Below are positions 15,992-24,311 of a stretch of DNA of 64,000 nt, in pieces. The notes below the pieces were generated by a model. That model did not search any database, had not been told where the DNA came from, and saw nothing but the letters and a program-made list of their open reading frames with translations. Position numbers and translations under genes: made by a program. Each line of letters opens with the position of its first letter. Positions within the stretch are counted from its first letter, which is position 1. Source of the DNA: an uncultured Mycobacterium sp. (GTDB lineage: Bacteria; Actinomycetota; Actinomycetes; Mycobacteriales; Mycobacteriaceae); assembly GCA_900078375.1 (NCBI GenBank), contig FLQS01000016.1, forward strand, positions 45,012-109,011, given 5' to 3'.

Positions 15992-17620
15992 TTGACCACA
16001 GACGGAACCGCGGACCCACACAATGAGTACCGGCGACAAGCGGCCGCACACTTCGACCGCCCCATCCCGGCCCCGTCGACGTCTCCCCCGCGTCCGCCGA
16101 TTGAAGCTAAGAAGCCGGCCGCGCCGCCGCGGATCTTCCGTGTCCCCGAAGATTCACCTACGCAAGCCGAACAGCTGCAACCGATTCCACCGCCCGACGC
16201 CGAGACGGGACCTTCCAATGAGTCGGCCGCGCGTCTGCTGCGCGAATCTTCTCAACGCTTCTCGGCCGGAACGACCTACACGGGATCCGGCCAACGACAA
16301 GAACCCACTCCTGATCGATCGCCGACGCCGCCGCGCGGGCAGCCACCCAGCTATCCGAAGCCGGCGATCAGTGCGCCACCGCAACCACGGCCGTACGTGG
16401 ACCCGCCACCGCCACTGCCCTCGCCGACGCCGGCCTCTGCCGTCGGCTCGCCTGTGCAACCGGCGCCGGGATTCCAACCTCACCACGCATTCTGGGTGGC
16501 CGCGGCACTCGCGTTGGTCGCGGTGTTCGGACTGGGGCTCGGCTGGTTGCTCGTTGCGACGGGATTTGCGGCCGCAGGTTGGTACACCAAGTCGAAGGGG
16601 ATCTCCTGGCCACCGGACATTGAAGACGCGCTCGTTGCGAGGGGACTGACCCAGCCGACACAACACCAGCAGCCAAACGGTCAGCCATCCGCGGCCGGTC
16701 CACCCGAACCTCTGCAGTTCATCCCGTTCCGGCAGATGACCGTTCCCGAACTGTTCAGCAGTGCCTTCAAGATCGTGTGGCGGAACTGGCCGACCCTCGT
16801 CGGGGGTCCGATCGCGATTCTGATTGCGTTCGTCGCCACGATCACCGTTGTATTTCTCATCGGCTCGCAGATGATGGCAAGTGCTGCCACGTCAGTCTTT
16901 TCAGACGCGATGGCCAGCCCGGCAGGAGGACTCGGCGGCCTACTCACTGGCGTCGCTGCCATCATGTTCGTCTTCATGGGCTTGACCTACGCCCTTGCCC
17001 TACCCGCCGATGCGCTGCTGATCGCATTGAGCGTGCGGGCGACGGATAAGGCTGTCCGCGGAGAGCGCGTGCGCTTCGGGGATCTGTTCGGTCTGGCTCG
17101 CGGCCACATGTTCGCAGTCTGCCGATTGACGTTGTTCTACTACACCGTCCTCGGGATCTTGCCCGATCTCGTCGTCACCGCTGCGCTGTATGCGCTGTTC
17201 TTCAACGCGGGTGCATTCTCGATCGGTGCGTTCTACCTGCTGTTATTCGCAATCTTCGCGTGCAGCTTCGTCTTGAATCTGGTGTTCAGCCTCTCGCCGA
17301 TCGTCTTGGTTCTTGAGAAGCGGGGTGTCATGGACTCACTGAAACGGTCCACGCAATTGGCCAAACCCGTGATCGGTCGGCTGCTGTTGATTCACGCCCT
17401 CTGGGCAGTGTGCGTCATACCTGTGTTGATGGTGCCGTCGGTCGTCGTGGGGCTGGTCACGGGCTTCATCGGCCAGATCCTTTTCATGTTCCTTGCGTTC
17501 GGTGCCCTCATCGCTTTCTTCCGCACCCTCCAAGTGCTGATCTACACGGACCTGCGGATCCGCCAAGAGAGTTACGACCGCGAGCTACTGGCCGACTGGA
17601 CCCGCAATGCCCGCCCCTGA
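15992..17620 (+). CDS. Proline-rich multi-pass membrane protein
   Basis: 542 residues. The first ~165 are disordered and proline-rich. Two helices near 168-195 follow, then a linker with many Gln and Pro. The C-terminal half has about six membrane helices and resembles the glycerophosphodiesterase-type membrane domain (segments such as PFRQMTVPELFSSAFKIVWRNWPTLVGG and FSLSPIVLVLEKRGVMDSLKRS). I take the TTG at 15992, six bases after GGGAGGG, as start. The next gene starts 33 bp later. A membrane scaffold or channel for this locus is possible; function unknown. Confidence 0.7.
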   Translation: MTTDGTADPHNEYRRQAAAHFDRPIPAPSTSPPRPPIEAKKPAAPPRIFRVPEDSPTQAEQLQPIPPPDAETGPSNESAARLLRESSQRFSAGTTYTGSGQRQEPTPDRSPTPPRGQPPSYPKPAISAPPQPRPYVDPPPPLPSPTPASAVGSPVQPAPGFQPHHAFWVAAALALVAVFGLGLGWLLVATGFAAAGWYTKSKGISWPPDIEDALVARGLTQPTQHQQPNGQPSAAGPPEPLQFIPFRQMTVPELFSSAFKIVWRNWPTLVGGPIAILIAFVATITVVFLIGSQMMASAATSVFSDAMASPAGGLGGLLTGVAAIMFVFMGLTYALALPADALLIALSVRATDKAVRGERVRFGDLFGLARGHMFAVCRLTLFYYTVLGILPDLVVTAALYALFFNAGAFSIGAFYLLLFAIFACSFVLNLVFSLSPIVLVLEKRGVMDSLKRSTQLAKPVIGRLLLIHALWAVCVIPVLMVPSVVVGLVTGFIGQILFMFLAFGALIAFFRTLQVLIYTDLRIRQESYDRELLADWTRNARP

Positions 17621-17653
17621 GCCTTCACCGGCCGAGGGCAAGGAGCGGCGCCG

Positions 17654-18532
17654 GTGACGTTCAACCCGCCACCGTCGTGGCCGGTGTCGGCGGCGTTCTC
17701 GCCCACGCCGGACTGGGAACCCGACCCGGCCTGGCCGCCGGCGCCTCCCGGATGGACATTCTGGGTGGACGAGCCACACGGCGCTGAGTCAGCCGAATCA
17801 CGTCGTCCACATCGGATTTCACGCTGGGCCCTTGGCCTACTGATAGCGATACCGATCATCTCGGTGGCCGTCGGGATCGTGGTTGTCAACTCTTGGCGCT
17901 CCCCCACTAAGCAGATCGTGTTGACACCCGTCACCCTGCCATACAGCCCCGTGCCAGCCACATCGCCATCGTTCATCCCCGACTGGCCTCGCCCGCAAGA
18001 CACGTACGTCCACTTCGCGTCATGGGCCGGCTTCGGCGGAGTCGATGCTCAATTCACCGACAGCGGCCGGACCGTGTTTCTCGATACCCACGACACCACT
18101 GACACGTGGCGCACAAAATGGTCGGGGCTGATTCAAACAGGCCCGCCGCTGTGCGGGTTTCGGCTCACGGGCCGTGTTCGCGACGCATCACACACCGTCG
18201 GCGTCCCTGGCGGTTTCGGAATCGGCATGGGCGAGCTCGGCCCCGGTGACCCGGCCAGCGCCGATCTGACCGGCAGTGCGATCCAATTCGACTTCGGGCA
18301 AAACGGCTATCGTCTGGCGATCTACCCCAGCGACGACGACAACGGACTCGCACCTGCCGCACTGGACAATCACTGGCACGACATCGACCTCACTGTCGAC
18401 GCCGAGGAGAGCACTCTTCTCGTCGACGGTCGGCAAGTCGCAAAGACAACGTCCCCTGGGCACTGCGGCCACCCGGTGATCCGAGTGTGGGCCGGCGCAG
18501 CGGAGTTCGGCGGCTTTCGGTTCGCCCCATAG
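17654..18532 (+). CDS. Membrane-anchored concanavalin A-like (LamG/glucanase-type) domain protein
   Basis: 292 residues. A proline/tryptophan-rich cytoplasmic start (PPGWTFWVD), one membrane helix near 57-77, then an outer domain from about 115 on. That domain has the alternating strands of a jelly-roll lectin/glucanase fold: GFRLTGRVRD, GFGIGMGELG, IQFDFGQNGYRLAIYP, HWHDIDLTVD, TLLVDGRQV, IRVWAGAAEFGGFRF. Two cysteines (in LCGFR and GHCGH) may pair. AAGGAG 9 bp before GTG 17654 fixes the start. It probably binds a sugar or wall polymer rather than cleaving it, since I see no clear catalytic acids. Confidence 0.6.
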   Translation: MTFNPPPSWPVSAAFSPTPDWEPDPAWPPAPPGWTFWVDEPHGAESAESRRPHRISRWALGLLIAIPIISVAVGIVVVNSWRSPTKQIVLTPVTLPYSPVPATSPSFIPDWPRPQDTYVHFASWAGFGGVDAQFTDSGRTVFLDTHDTTDTWRTKWSGLIQTGPPLCGFRLTGRVRDASHTVGVPGGFGIGMGELGPGDPASADLTGSAIQFDFGQNGYRLAIYPSDDDNGLAPAALDNHWHDIDLTVDAEESTLLVDGRQVAKTTSPGHCGHPVIRVWAGAAEFGGFRFAP

Positions 18533-18552
18533 ACGGGTAGCAATGCTCGTCG

Positions 18553-18568
18553 TCAGCCGAACGTGTGA
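18553..18568 (-). promoter_or_regulatory. Dyad box, first of a pair
   Basis: Minus strand TCACACGTTCGGCTGA, an exact fit. About 270 bp before the small secreted protein gene. Confidence 0.45.
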
Positions 18569-18584
18569 AACCGCGCTTTTCCTG

Positions 18585-18600
18585 TCATCCGAACGTCCCA
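18585..18600 (-). promoter_or_regulatory. Dyad box, second of a pair
   Basis: Minus strand TGGGACGTTCGGATGA, one mismatch (TG for TC). 32 bp from the first box, about three helical turns. Confidence 0.4.
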
Positions 18601-18839
18601 TTAAGCTCTCTACGCCTTTACCCAAATGAGTGTGATGCGTAATTATTCCGTTACCCGATCCACCCTGGTGCCAGCGAGAGCCGCAATGACGCAACAAGAT
18701 CCGCCGACCACCTCGTCCTAACGCCTTAGCGGATTCTCGTTCCCAATAGATCCCTCACGGGTGCGACTACGCATTCGGAGCTGAGTACCGCTATGCCCGC
18801 AGGCGCTCGTCGGACTCGTATTGAAGGAAAGGAATCACA

Positions 18840-19091
18840 ATGAGAAGTGTCTCGGTATTGGTAGCCGCCGGCGTATTGGCGACCAGTGCAATCGCAACGG
18901 CTGCACCCGCGGCGGCCGGCTGCAACAGCGTGTCTGTGAGTATCTTCGGCGGTGGCAAGCGCTGTGACGGACCCGTCGACCCACTTGGCAACTTCACTCG
19001 CTGCGACAGCGGTTATGGAATGGGATTTGGCGGCTCGCGCTGCTACATAGTCAATCTCGGAAGCCCCGGCGACGCCCCTCATATCCCCTGA
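18840..19091 (+). CDS. Small secreted cysteine-containing protein
   Basis: 83 residues. A Sec signal peptide (hydrophobic core VLVAAGVLATSAIAT, cleavage after APAAA) leaves a mature part of about 57 residues. Four cysteines at 28, 42, 55 and 68 are nearly evenly spaced and could make two disulfides. The CDGP...NFTRC...GFGG..C pattern recalls a family of small exported mycobacterial proteins of unknown function. Strong ribosome binding site AAGGAAAGGA. It ends 4 bp before the convergent response regulator gene. Confidence 0.75.
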   Translation: MRSVSVLVAAGVLATSAIATAAPAAAGCNSVSVSIFGGGKRCDGPVDPLGNFTRCDSGYGMGFGGSRCYIVNLGSPGDAPHIP

Positions 19092-19095
19092 CGGA

Positions 19096-19761
19096 TCAAA
19101 GTTCTTCGATGCTGATGATCCCGTCTTGAACAGCACGGGCTACCAGTGCCGCCTTGGTCGGAGCAGGACGTCCCACCGCGGCGTACTTAACCCGAACACG
19201 GTGGAGGTAGGTCTTTACCGAGCCTGGAGAGATAAACAGTTGGTGGCCAACGAGATCCTTGCTCTCGGTCTGGAACCACGCTACGAGGACTTCGCGCTCC
19301 CGGTCAGTCAAATCTGGTCGGCCATGTCTGCGATCGTTGTTGAGCGCACTGGCCATCCGAGGGCCGACATAGGGCGTGTCGGTAGCTGCAGCGCGAATTG
19401 CCTCCACAAGATGATCCCTGCCCTCAACCTTCGTGATATAGGTTGTGGCGCCGAGTTCAAGCGCCCGGAGAATGGCTTCGTCATTCTCGATATGGGAGAA
19501 CCCGATGACCCGGTGACCAGCATTCGCAAGTCGCTCGATTGCAGCGAAGTCTGGTCGGCGACTGCGTAATTCGAGGTCGAGAACGATCACAGCCGGTGCG
19601 ATCTGTTCCGCCATGAAGTCAGCCACACCGGTGTAGCTGGCCACCACGCTCAGCCGCGGCCGTGCTTCGTGGCACCACATTTGCACTGCCGCGTGGATGG
19701 CGTCGTGGTCGTCAATGACCACGACGCGAGTCGGGCTTGCGGCGTCAGCCGACGAGGGCAT
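19096..19761 (-). CDS. LuxR/NarL-type response regulator (second paralogue)
   Basis: 221 residues. Receiver domain with Asp17-Asp18 and phospho-acceptor Asp62 (VIVLDLE), Lys in YITKVEG. DNA-binding domain LTDREREVLVAWFQTESKDLVG with the RPAPTK extension, the same subfamily as the regulator at 13320-13997. Its start lies inside the last codons of the histidine kinase gene (17-bp overlap), so kinase and regulator are translationally coupled and form a cognate pair. Likely targets include the dyad boxes of this locus, by inference. Confidence 0.9.
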   Translation of the reverse strand: MPSSADAASPTRVVVIDDHDAIHAAVQMWCHEARPRLSVVASYTGVADFMAEQIAPAVIVLDLELRSRRPDFAAIERLANAGHRVIGFSHIENDEAILRALELGATTYITKVEGRDHLVEAIRAAATDTPYVGPRMASALNNDRRHGRPDLTDREREVLVAWFQTESKDLVGHQLFISPGSVKTYLHRVRVKYAAVGRPAPTKAALVARAVQDGIISIEEL

Positions 19762-22048
19762 GGCTGCGAGCTCCTTGGGCTGAAGGGTTGCGTCGGACCA
19801 GGAGCCACACCGTGTCGCCGGCGCCCACGCTGTCGAATTCGACGCGGGGGTCTTCCGACAGGTCTGGGAGGCGCGCCAATCCTGAGCACACCACGCTCAC
19901 CGACACTTCCTGTGCTGAACAGCTCACGACGATCCGCGCGGAGTCGTTGGTGCGCTTGATCAGGTCGGCGACCGGTCGAAGGAGTGCATCGATGTCGGCT
20001 GAGGGAAGTTCTGGAATCTCTCCCCCCAAATCGACAGTCACTCCCACGTGCCGCGCTTCGGCCTCGTCCACCAATGGGCGCACCGCTTGCATGAACGGAT
20101 GTTCGAAGGTGGCGGCCTGGTCGAAGAGTGCGCGCAACTTGCGGGACTGCACGCGTGACTGAACCTGCAACTGCTCGTCGACGACAGCACCGTCGGCCAG
20201 AGCTTGCAGAAGGGGAACGACATTGTTTACCAGTTGGGCGTAGCGGAGTTGGTATTCGGCGCGCAGCGCGCGCTCGACCAGTTCACGCAAGGCGATGCGC
20301 TTGTGCGCGTTGACTTCGACCTGAGCGGCGGCGGCGGCATCCCGCATCAATCCGTTGAACACGAGCGCGAACAGCTGCACACCGAGGATGCTGGCACTGC
20401 CAAGACCGATGTTGACCAGGGTGGCGGTCGTCGGGTTACTGATGAACTCCACCGCGGCACCGACGGCCCAATACGCAATCAGGATCGCAGCACCAGTTCG
20501 GGTCGACAGGCCGAGAAGCAATGGCAGCAAGCACCATCCGATTGCACCTTGCGACCAATGCGCGTACCCACCGAGCCTGTCTGTGTCTAACAACAGCGGC
20601 TGTAGAACCGTGACGGCCAGCATTGCTGCAGCGGCGGCCCATGCGGGACGGGTACGACCGTGGCGGATTGCAGGAACTGCGGCCAGGGTGCTGGCGAAGG
20701 CGACCACACCCAGTGCCGCGTTCAACACGCTGTGGCCGACAGTCAAGGTTGCGTGCGGAACTGACACGGCCAGGTTCGCCAGCGCGTAGGCAACCAACGC
20801 AAAGCCGTACCGAGCGCGAGCCCGTTCGATGAATCTGTCGGGATCGGCCGGCAGAACAATCTCGCTCTCCGACGCTGCTTGAGCCCAACGTAGTTCGGTC
20901 GTCGTTCCCTTACCCGGACTCGATGTGATCACTGCGAAACCACCTGCCCGGTGCATCCGCCCCAATATCGAGTCGGTCACGCCGTGCCCGGTGCGCGGCT
21001 CCTGCGGGTCGAATCCAACACCGTTGTCGGTGACGACGACTGATTGATCGGTGACCGTGATGGCCACTTCGGTGGCCTCTGCGTGACGATCGATATTGTT
21101 TATGGCCTCCCGGAAGGCGGCAATTATCGCCTTGGCGTCCTCGCCGTCGAGCCAGAGCCGATCACAACCGTCAAGGTGGCTCGGCGTGCTCATGTGGGCG
21201 ATGCACTTGCGCAGTGCCCCGATGAGTTCAACGCGCGACGGCGGCGCTTCCCAGGGGCTTTCGGCTAGCAGTTCGAGGTCGCGGCGAGCCTGGGAGGCAA
21301 GTCGCTGGGCCGGCAGTCGCCCGCCCTGCCCGATGATCAAAAGCGTAGACGCGGCGGTGTCGTGCAGGAGTGCGAGCTGTTCGCGTTCGTAGTGTCTGAC
21401 TGCCTCACCAACTTGGTGGTTGACTTCGGCGGCAGCCCGTGCAGTCCGTGTCCGGTCTACGGTGGTCGCGATTCGCAGCAATACAAATCTCACCATGGCC
21501 GCCGTAATCCATTGCAAGGCAAAATAATAAAGCGCGATCACCGGGCCGAGGTGCGACCAGCCGAGGATCTCGGCACTCCCCCAGGCGTAGCCCGCCGCTA
21601 TGCCCACCGTCATGAGGAAACTCACCAAAGGTGGCGCGGACACCGCGAAACTCACCACCGCCGTGCCGGCGATCGCTTGCGGCGCAGTGTTGGAACTGTA
21701 GAACTGGGGGTCGTGAACCATCGCCGGAATGGAGACACACACCGCAAGCACCAACCCGTAGTCGACCGCGACGGGAAGCCTGTGCAACGAGCGCGTGAGA
21801 ATCCGATAGAGCGACCAGCAGGCCAGAACTGCAAAAAGCCACTCCCCGCGCCAGTCGGCCGACGACCCAGGATCCATCAACGTGACAGATGCGACGACCA
21901 GATTCACGCAATTGCGCATGAGCAAGCCGACCCTCGCAGCGGGCCCTAACATGTGACGCCGGGAGGCGCTTAGATCAGTTGCTGGGCTGGCACCTGAGCT
22001 GGTCGAGATTGCGCCGCCCACACGCGATGGGTGGTGAGAGTCCATCAA
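19745..22048 (-). CDS. Large hybrid-looking histidine kinase with internal duplication
   Basis: 767 residues. The first half has several membrane helices (about 45-195), a dimerisation helix with the likely phospho-His in LALLHDTAAS, and an HATPase domain: N-box AFREAINNIDRHA, G1 VTDNGVGFD, G2 GHGVTDSILGRM. The second half repeats the plan: helices about 425-580, a coiled segment KRIALRELVERALRAEYQLRYAQL without a His, and a decayed HATPase (LLRPVADLIKRTNDSARIVVS) lacking the glycine boxes. So one active and one dead kinase unit are fused. ATG 22048 or 22045 starts it. Coupled to the response regulator downstream; what it senses is unknown. Confidence 0.85.
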   Translation of the reverse strand: MMDSHHPSRVGGAISTSSGASPATDLSASRRHMLGPAARVGLLMRNCVNLVVASVTLMDPGSSADWRGEWLFAVLACWSLYRILTRSLHRLPVAVDYGLVLAVCVSIPAMVHDPQFYSSNTAPQAIAGTAVVSFAVSAPPLVSFLMTVGIAAGYAWGSAEILGWSHLGPVIALYYFALQWITAAMVRFVLLRIATTVDRTRTARAAAEVNHQVGEAVRHYEREQLALLHDTAASTLLIIGQGGRLPAQRLASQARRDLELLAESPWEAPPSRVELIGALRKCIAHMSTPSHLDGCDRLWLDGEDAKAIIAAFREAINNIDRHAEATEVAITVTDQSVVVTDNGVGFDPQEPRTGHGVTDSILGRMHRAGGFAVITSSPGKGTTTELRWAQAASESEIVLPADPDRFIERARARYGFALVAYALANLAVSVPHATLTVGHSVLNAALGVVAFASTLAAVPAIRHGRTRPAWAAAAAMLAVTVLQPLLLDTDRLGGYAHWSQGAIGWCLLPLLLGLSTRTGAAILIAYWAVGAAVEFISNPTTATLVNIGLGSASILGVQLFALVFNGLMRDAAAAAQVEVNAHKRIALRELVERALRAEYQLRYAQLVNNVVPLLQALADGAVVDEQLQVQSRVQSRKLRALFDQAATFEHPFMQAVRPLVDEAEARHVGVTVDLGGEIPELPSADIDALLRPVADLIKRTNDSARIVVSCSAQEVSVSVVCSGLARLPDLSEDPRVEFDSVGAGDTVWLLVRRNPSAQGARSHALVG

Positions 22049-22265
22049 TGCCTCAGGGTCGCGAAGATGGCTGAACAGGCCCGATTCTGTTGATTCCCAG
22101 AGACGCGAGTGCCCACGTCGATTCGCCTTGGGCCGTATGTCCGCGGGCGTAAGAATTTAGCCGGCGCCGCGGCTGTTGTGGTAGACCGGTGTTGGTCATC
22201 GCTCACAGCACTCGAGGATCTGACTCATGGACCGGATGCTAAGCGGCGGGTGCAGGCTCGCGGTA

Positions 22266-22281
22266 TCGTCCGTTCGGTCGA
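22266..22281 (+). promoter_or_regulatory. Dyad box between kinase and membrane protein genes
   Basis: TCGTCCGTTCGGTCGA, an exact fit. 218 bp before the kinase start and 221 bp before 22502. Confidence 0.45.
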
Positions 22282-22395
22282 CGCAGGCCAGCGCATATGG
22301 GCCCAACAGCGAATGGCCCACACGCGCCGGATTTTCGGCCCCTCCTGAACGACGGCCGGTAAACCTTCAGCCAACACTGCGGATGTTCCCAGTGT

Positions 22396-22411
22396 TCGTA
22401 CGTTTGGGCGA
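22396..22411 (+). promoter_or_regulatory. Dyad box before 22502
   Basis: TCGTACGTTTGGGCGA: one mismatch in the core (TG for CG). It is 91 bp before the ATG at 22502, a spacing like that seen at 15871 and 11644. Confidence 0.45.
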
Positions 22412-22501
22412 CACCGTATCCGCGCCGAATTGGTTACGGTCGCCTGACGCGCTCGGCTCCAATCGTGTGTAGGGCAAGGCAATTCGGCAAAGGACGGGTA
22501 C

Positions 22502-22789
22502 ATGGCAGTCGAAGCGGTTCAGGCGCACGAGGTTACCGTCAGCAAGAGCGACCGCTCATTACATCGAGCGTCGATGCGCTCAGCGCTGATCGTCGGGGTA
22601 ACCGCGCTTGGGATCGCGAGTGCGGCCCCAGACGGTGTTATCACATCCCGGCAGGAAGGCCCTACTGCCGTTGTAGCGAGTATTACTGCGCCGAAACGCG
22701 TCTCGGACCAGGGCGTCGAATTGATGGCCTACATCCCGGGTTGGACCGACGCCATGATCGCAAATCGACGAGATCTCACTCGCAGCTGA
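22502..22789 (+). CDS. N-terminal part of an exported/membrane protein, probably frameshifted
   Basis: 95 residues with a ribosome binding site (AAAGGAC) and a signal-like hydrophobic helix near residues 27-43. It ends abruptly at a TGA at 22787-22789. From 22758 another frame is open and continues as the next gene with AEPLVTNTVNALAVVGNSIPVV, which reads like the natural continuation seen in mycobacterial proteins of this type. I think a one-base indel between about 22755 and 22789 split one gene in two, either a real mutation or an assembly error. If real, this fragment is a truncated product. Confidence 0.55.
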   Translation: MAVEAVQAHEVTVSKSDRSLHRASMRSALIVGVTALGIASAAPDGVITSRQEGPTAVVASITAPKRVSDQGVELMAYIPGWTDAMIANRRDLTRS

Positions 22790-22808
22790 GCCTCTCGTCA
22801 CGAACACC

Positions 22809-23477
22809 GTGAATGCTCTTGCGGTTGTTGGCAATTCGATTCCGGTTGTTAATGTGTTCGCGCGGCAGGCATATATCATATATAACTACTTGATCTGGCC
22901 CATCGTCTGGCTGCCGACGAGTTGCGGAGTGCTCTTCCTCGGGACATTGGACGTCGGCTACCTGAATCACTGGATATCCCTCACGGCACAACTGTTCGCG
23001 GGCTTCGTTCAGGCAGAAGCGAACTACTTCCTCTATGGGGGCTGGAACCCATTTGCCGCGGCGGCAGCGTCTGCGATCGCAAAGGCACGCACAGCTGCAG
23101 GCGACGAAACTGATTCCGGCAAGACCCCTGACGCACACGAGTCAAAGCCGAGTGGGTCGGGTCTCGGCAAGTCACGTCGCGGTGCGGCACCGGCCGGCGA
23201 TCCGAAGGATCCCGCGGAGTCGACGACGGACACCGGCACAGAATCGACTAAAGTCGTTGCTGCAGAGGATCGATCAAGCACCGCCGACGTATCAGGTGCA
23301 ACCGGCGGTACGGCGCAGGTCGACAACCCAACTCAGACGAAGAACGCAGGCAGCTCCCGCGCCGCGTCGAGCAAGAGCGGTCCGGGCACGTCGTCATCTG
23401 GCGCCCCGTCCCACGTGGGAGGCCATAAGACCACCGGTACCGGCCATCCTGCGCGGCGGAGCGGACCACCCAACTGA
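22809..23477 (+). CDS. C-terminal part of the split membrane protein, Ser/Thr/Lys-rich tail
   Basis: 222 residues if started at GTG 22809, but no ribosome binding site precedes it and the frame is open back to 22758. The first ~80 residues hold hydrophobic helices (NYLIWPIVWLPTSCGVLFLGTLDVGYL) with a motif set common in mycobacterial envelope proteins. The last ~140 residues are a low-complexity tail of Ser, Thr, Gly, Ala and Lys. Best read as the second half of the gene that begins at 22502. Function unknown. Confidence 0.55.
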   Translation: MNALAVVGNSIPVVNVFARQAYIIYNYLIWPIVWLPTSCGVLFLGTLDVGYLNHWISLTAQLFAGFVQAEANYFLYGGWNPFAAAAASAIAKARTAAGDETDSGKTPDAHESKPSGSGLGKSRRGAAPAGDPKDPAESTTDTGTESTKVVAAEDRSSTADVSGATGGTAQVDNPTQTKNAGSSRAASSKSGPGTSSSGAPSHVGGHKTTGTGHPARRSGPPN

Positions 23478-23510
23478 GGCGCCGCGGGCTCATACTCTCC
23501 GTACACGACC

Positions 23511-24311
23511 TCACGCGCGCAGGATCGCCAAACCCTCCTGAACGAGGGTCGCGGTGAGCACCTTCTCGGCGTCGTAGAGATTCAAGGCGACCAATCCCCG
23601 GCCGCGGGCGGCGGCCGGTGAGCGGGATTCCAGCAGATTCCACGCCCCGGCCTGGATCGGCCGGTGAAACCAGATCGACGAGTCGGTGGTGGCGGTCCGG
23701 TGGCTGCGGTCGGTCATCGTGTGGCCGTGCACCTGCAGAACGGGGTCGATGCCGTAGATGTCGGTGACGTAGACCGCCGCGCACTGCGACAGCCACGGCG
23801 CGCCGTCCAGCGGCACGGTGACCCGCCACCACAGTCGGCGGACGAATTCACCTGTGCTCCAGTCGTCGTCGGTGCGGATGTCGATCTCGTCGAGTGGCAG
23901 CGACGGGGCCGGACCGATCGGTCCGGTGGCAGGCAGCTGTTCGGGATCGGTTGGCGCCGTTGCCCGTACGGCGTGCTCGGGCCCGCCGGCCGGGACTGAG
24001 AATGAGACGGTCGCGGTGATCAGCAACCGGCCCTCCTGGCGGGCCAGCACCCGTCGCGATGCCGCGGTGCGCCCGTCGTAGACGCGTTCGACGTCATACT
24101 GCACCGGCGCACCCGCGTCACCGCCGCGCAGGAATTGCACGTGCAGGCTCGTCGGGGTCTTGTCAGTGTCGACGGTGCGGCAGGCCGCGGCCATGGCCTG
24201 GGCGGCGAGATGCCCGCCGTAGGCCCGCTTCTCGGCGGGTCCGCTTTCGGCGCCGACGAAGGTGTCGCTGCCCGAGGCGGTGACGTCGAGCAGCCGGGCC
24301 AGCACGCTCAC
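23511..24311 (-). CDS. TesB-like acyl-CoA thioesterase
   Basis: 266 residues with the double-hotdog layout of acyl-CoA thioesterase II. Recognisable parts are YGGHLAAQAMAAACRTV, TSLHVQFLRGGDA, YDVERVYDGRTAASRRVLARQ and, in the second hotdog, SSIWFHRPIQAGAWNLLESRSPAAARGRGL. It would hydrolyse acyl-CoA to free acid and CoA. The GTG start overlaps the stop of the CoA-transferase gene by four bases, so the two act in one pathway, probably acyl-CoA catabolism. The family is confident; chain-length preference cannot be read. Confidence 0.85.
   Translation of the reverse strand: MSVLARLLDVTASGSDTFVGAESGPAEKRAYGGHLAAQAMAAACRTVDTDKTPTSLHVQFLRGGDAGAPVQYDVERVYDGRTAASRRVLARQEGRLLITATVSFSVPAGGPEHAVRATAPTDPEQLPATGPIGPAPSLPLDEIDIRTDDDWSTGEFVRRLWWRVTVPLDGAPWLSQCAAVYVTDIYGIDPVLQVHGHTMTDRSHRTATTDSSIWFHRPIQAGAWNLLESRSPAAARGRGLVALNLYDAEKVLTATLVQEGLAILRA

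Larger units (their letters stand above)
18533..18839. other. Intergenic region with two dyad boxes
   Basis: No gene. It holds two dyad boxes on the minus strand (18553-18568 exact, 18585-18600 with one mismatch), 32 bp apart, and an AT-rich stretch near 18640-18655. AAGGAAAGGA just before 18840 is the ribosome binding site of the small secreted protein. Confidence 0.55.
22049..22501. other. Divergent intergenic region with two dyad boxes
   Basis: No gene is convincing in this 453-bp gap between the histidine kinase and the small membrane protein. It contains dyad boxes at 22266-22281 (exact) and 22396-22411 (one mismatch) and the ribosome binding site AAAGGAC before 22502. Confidence 0.55.
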
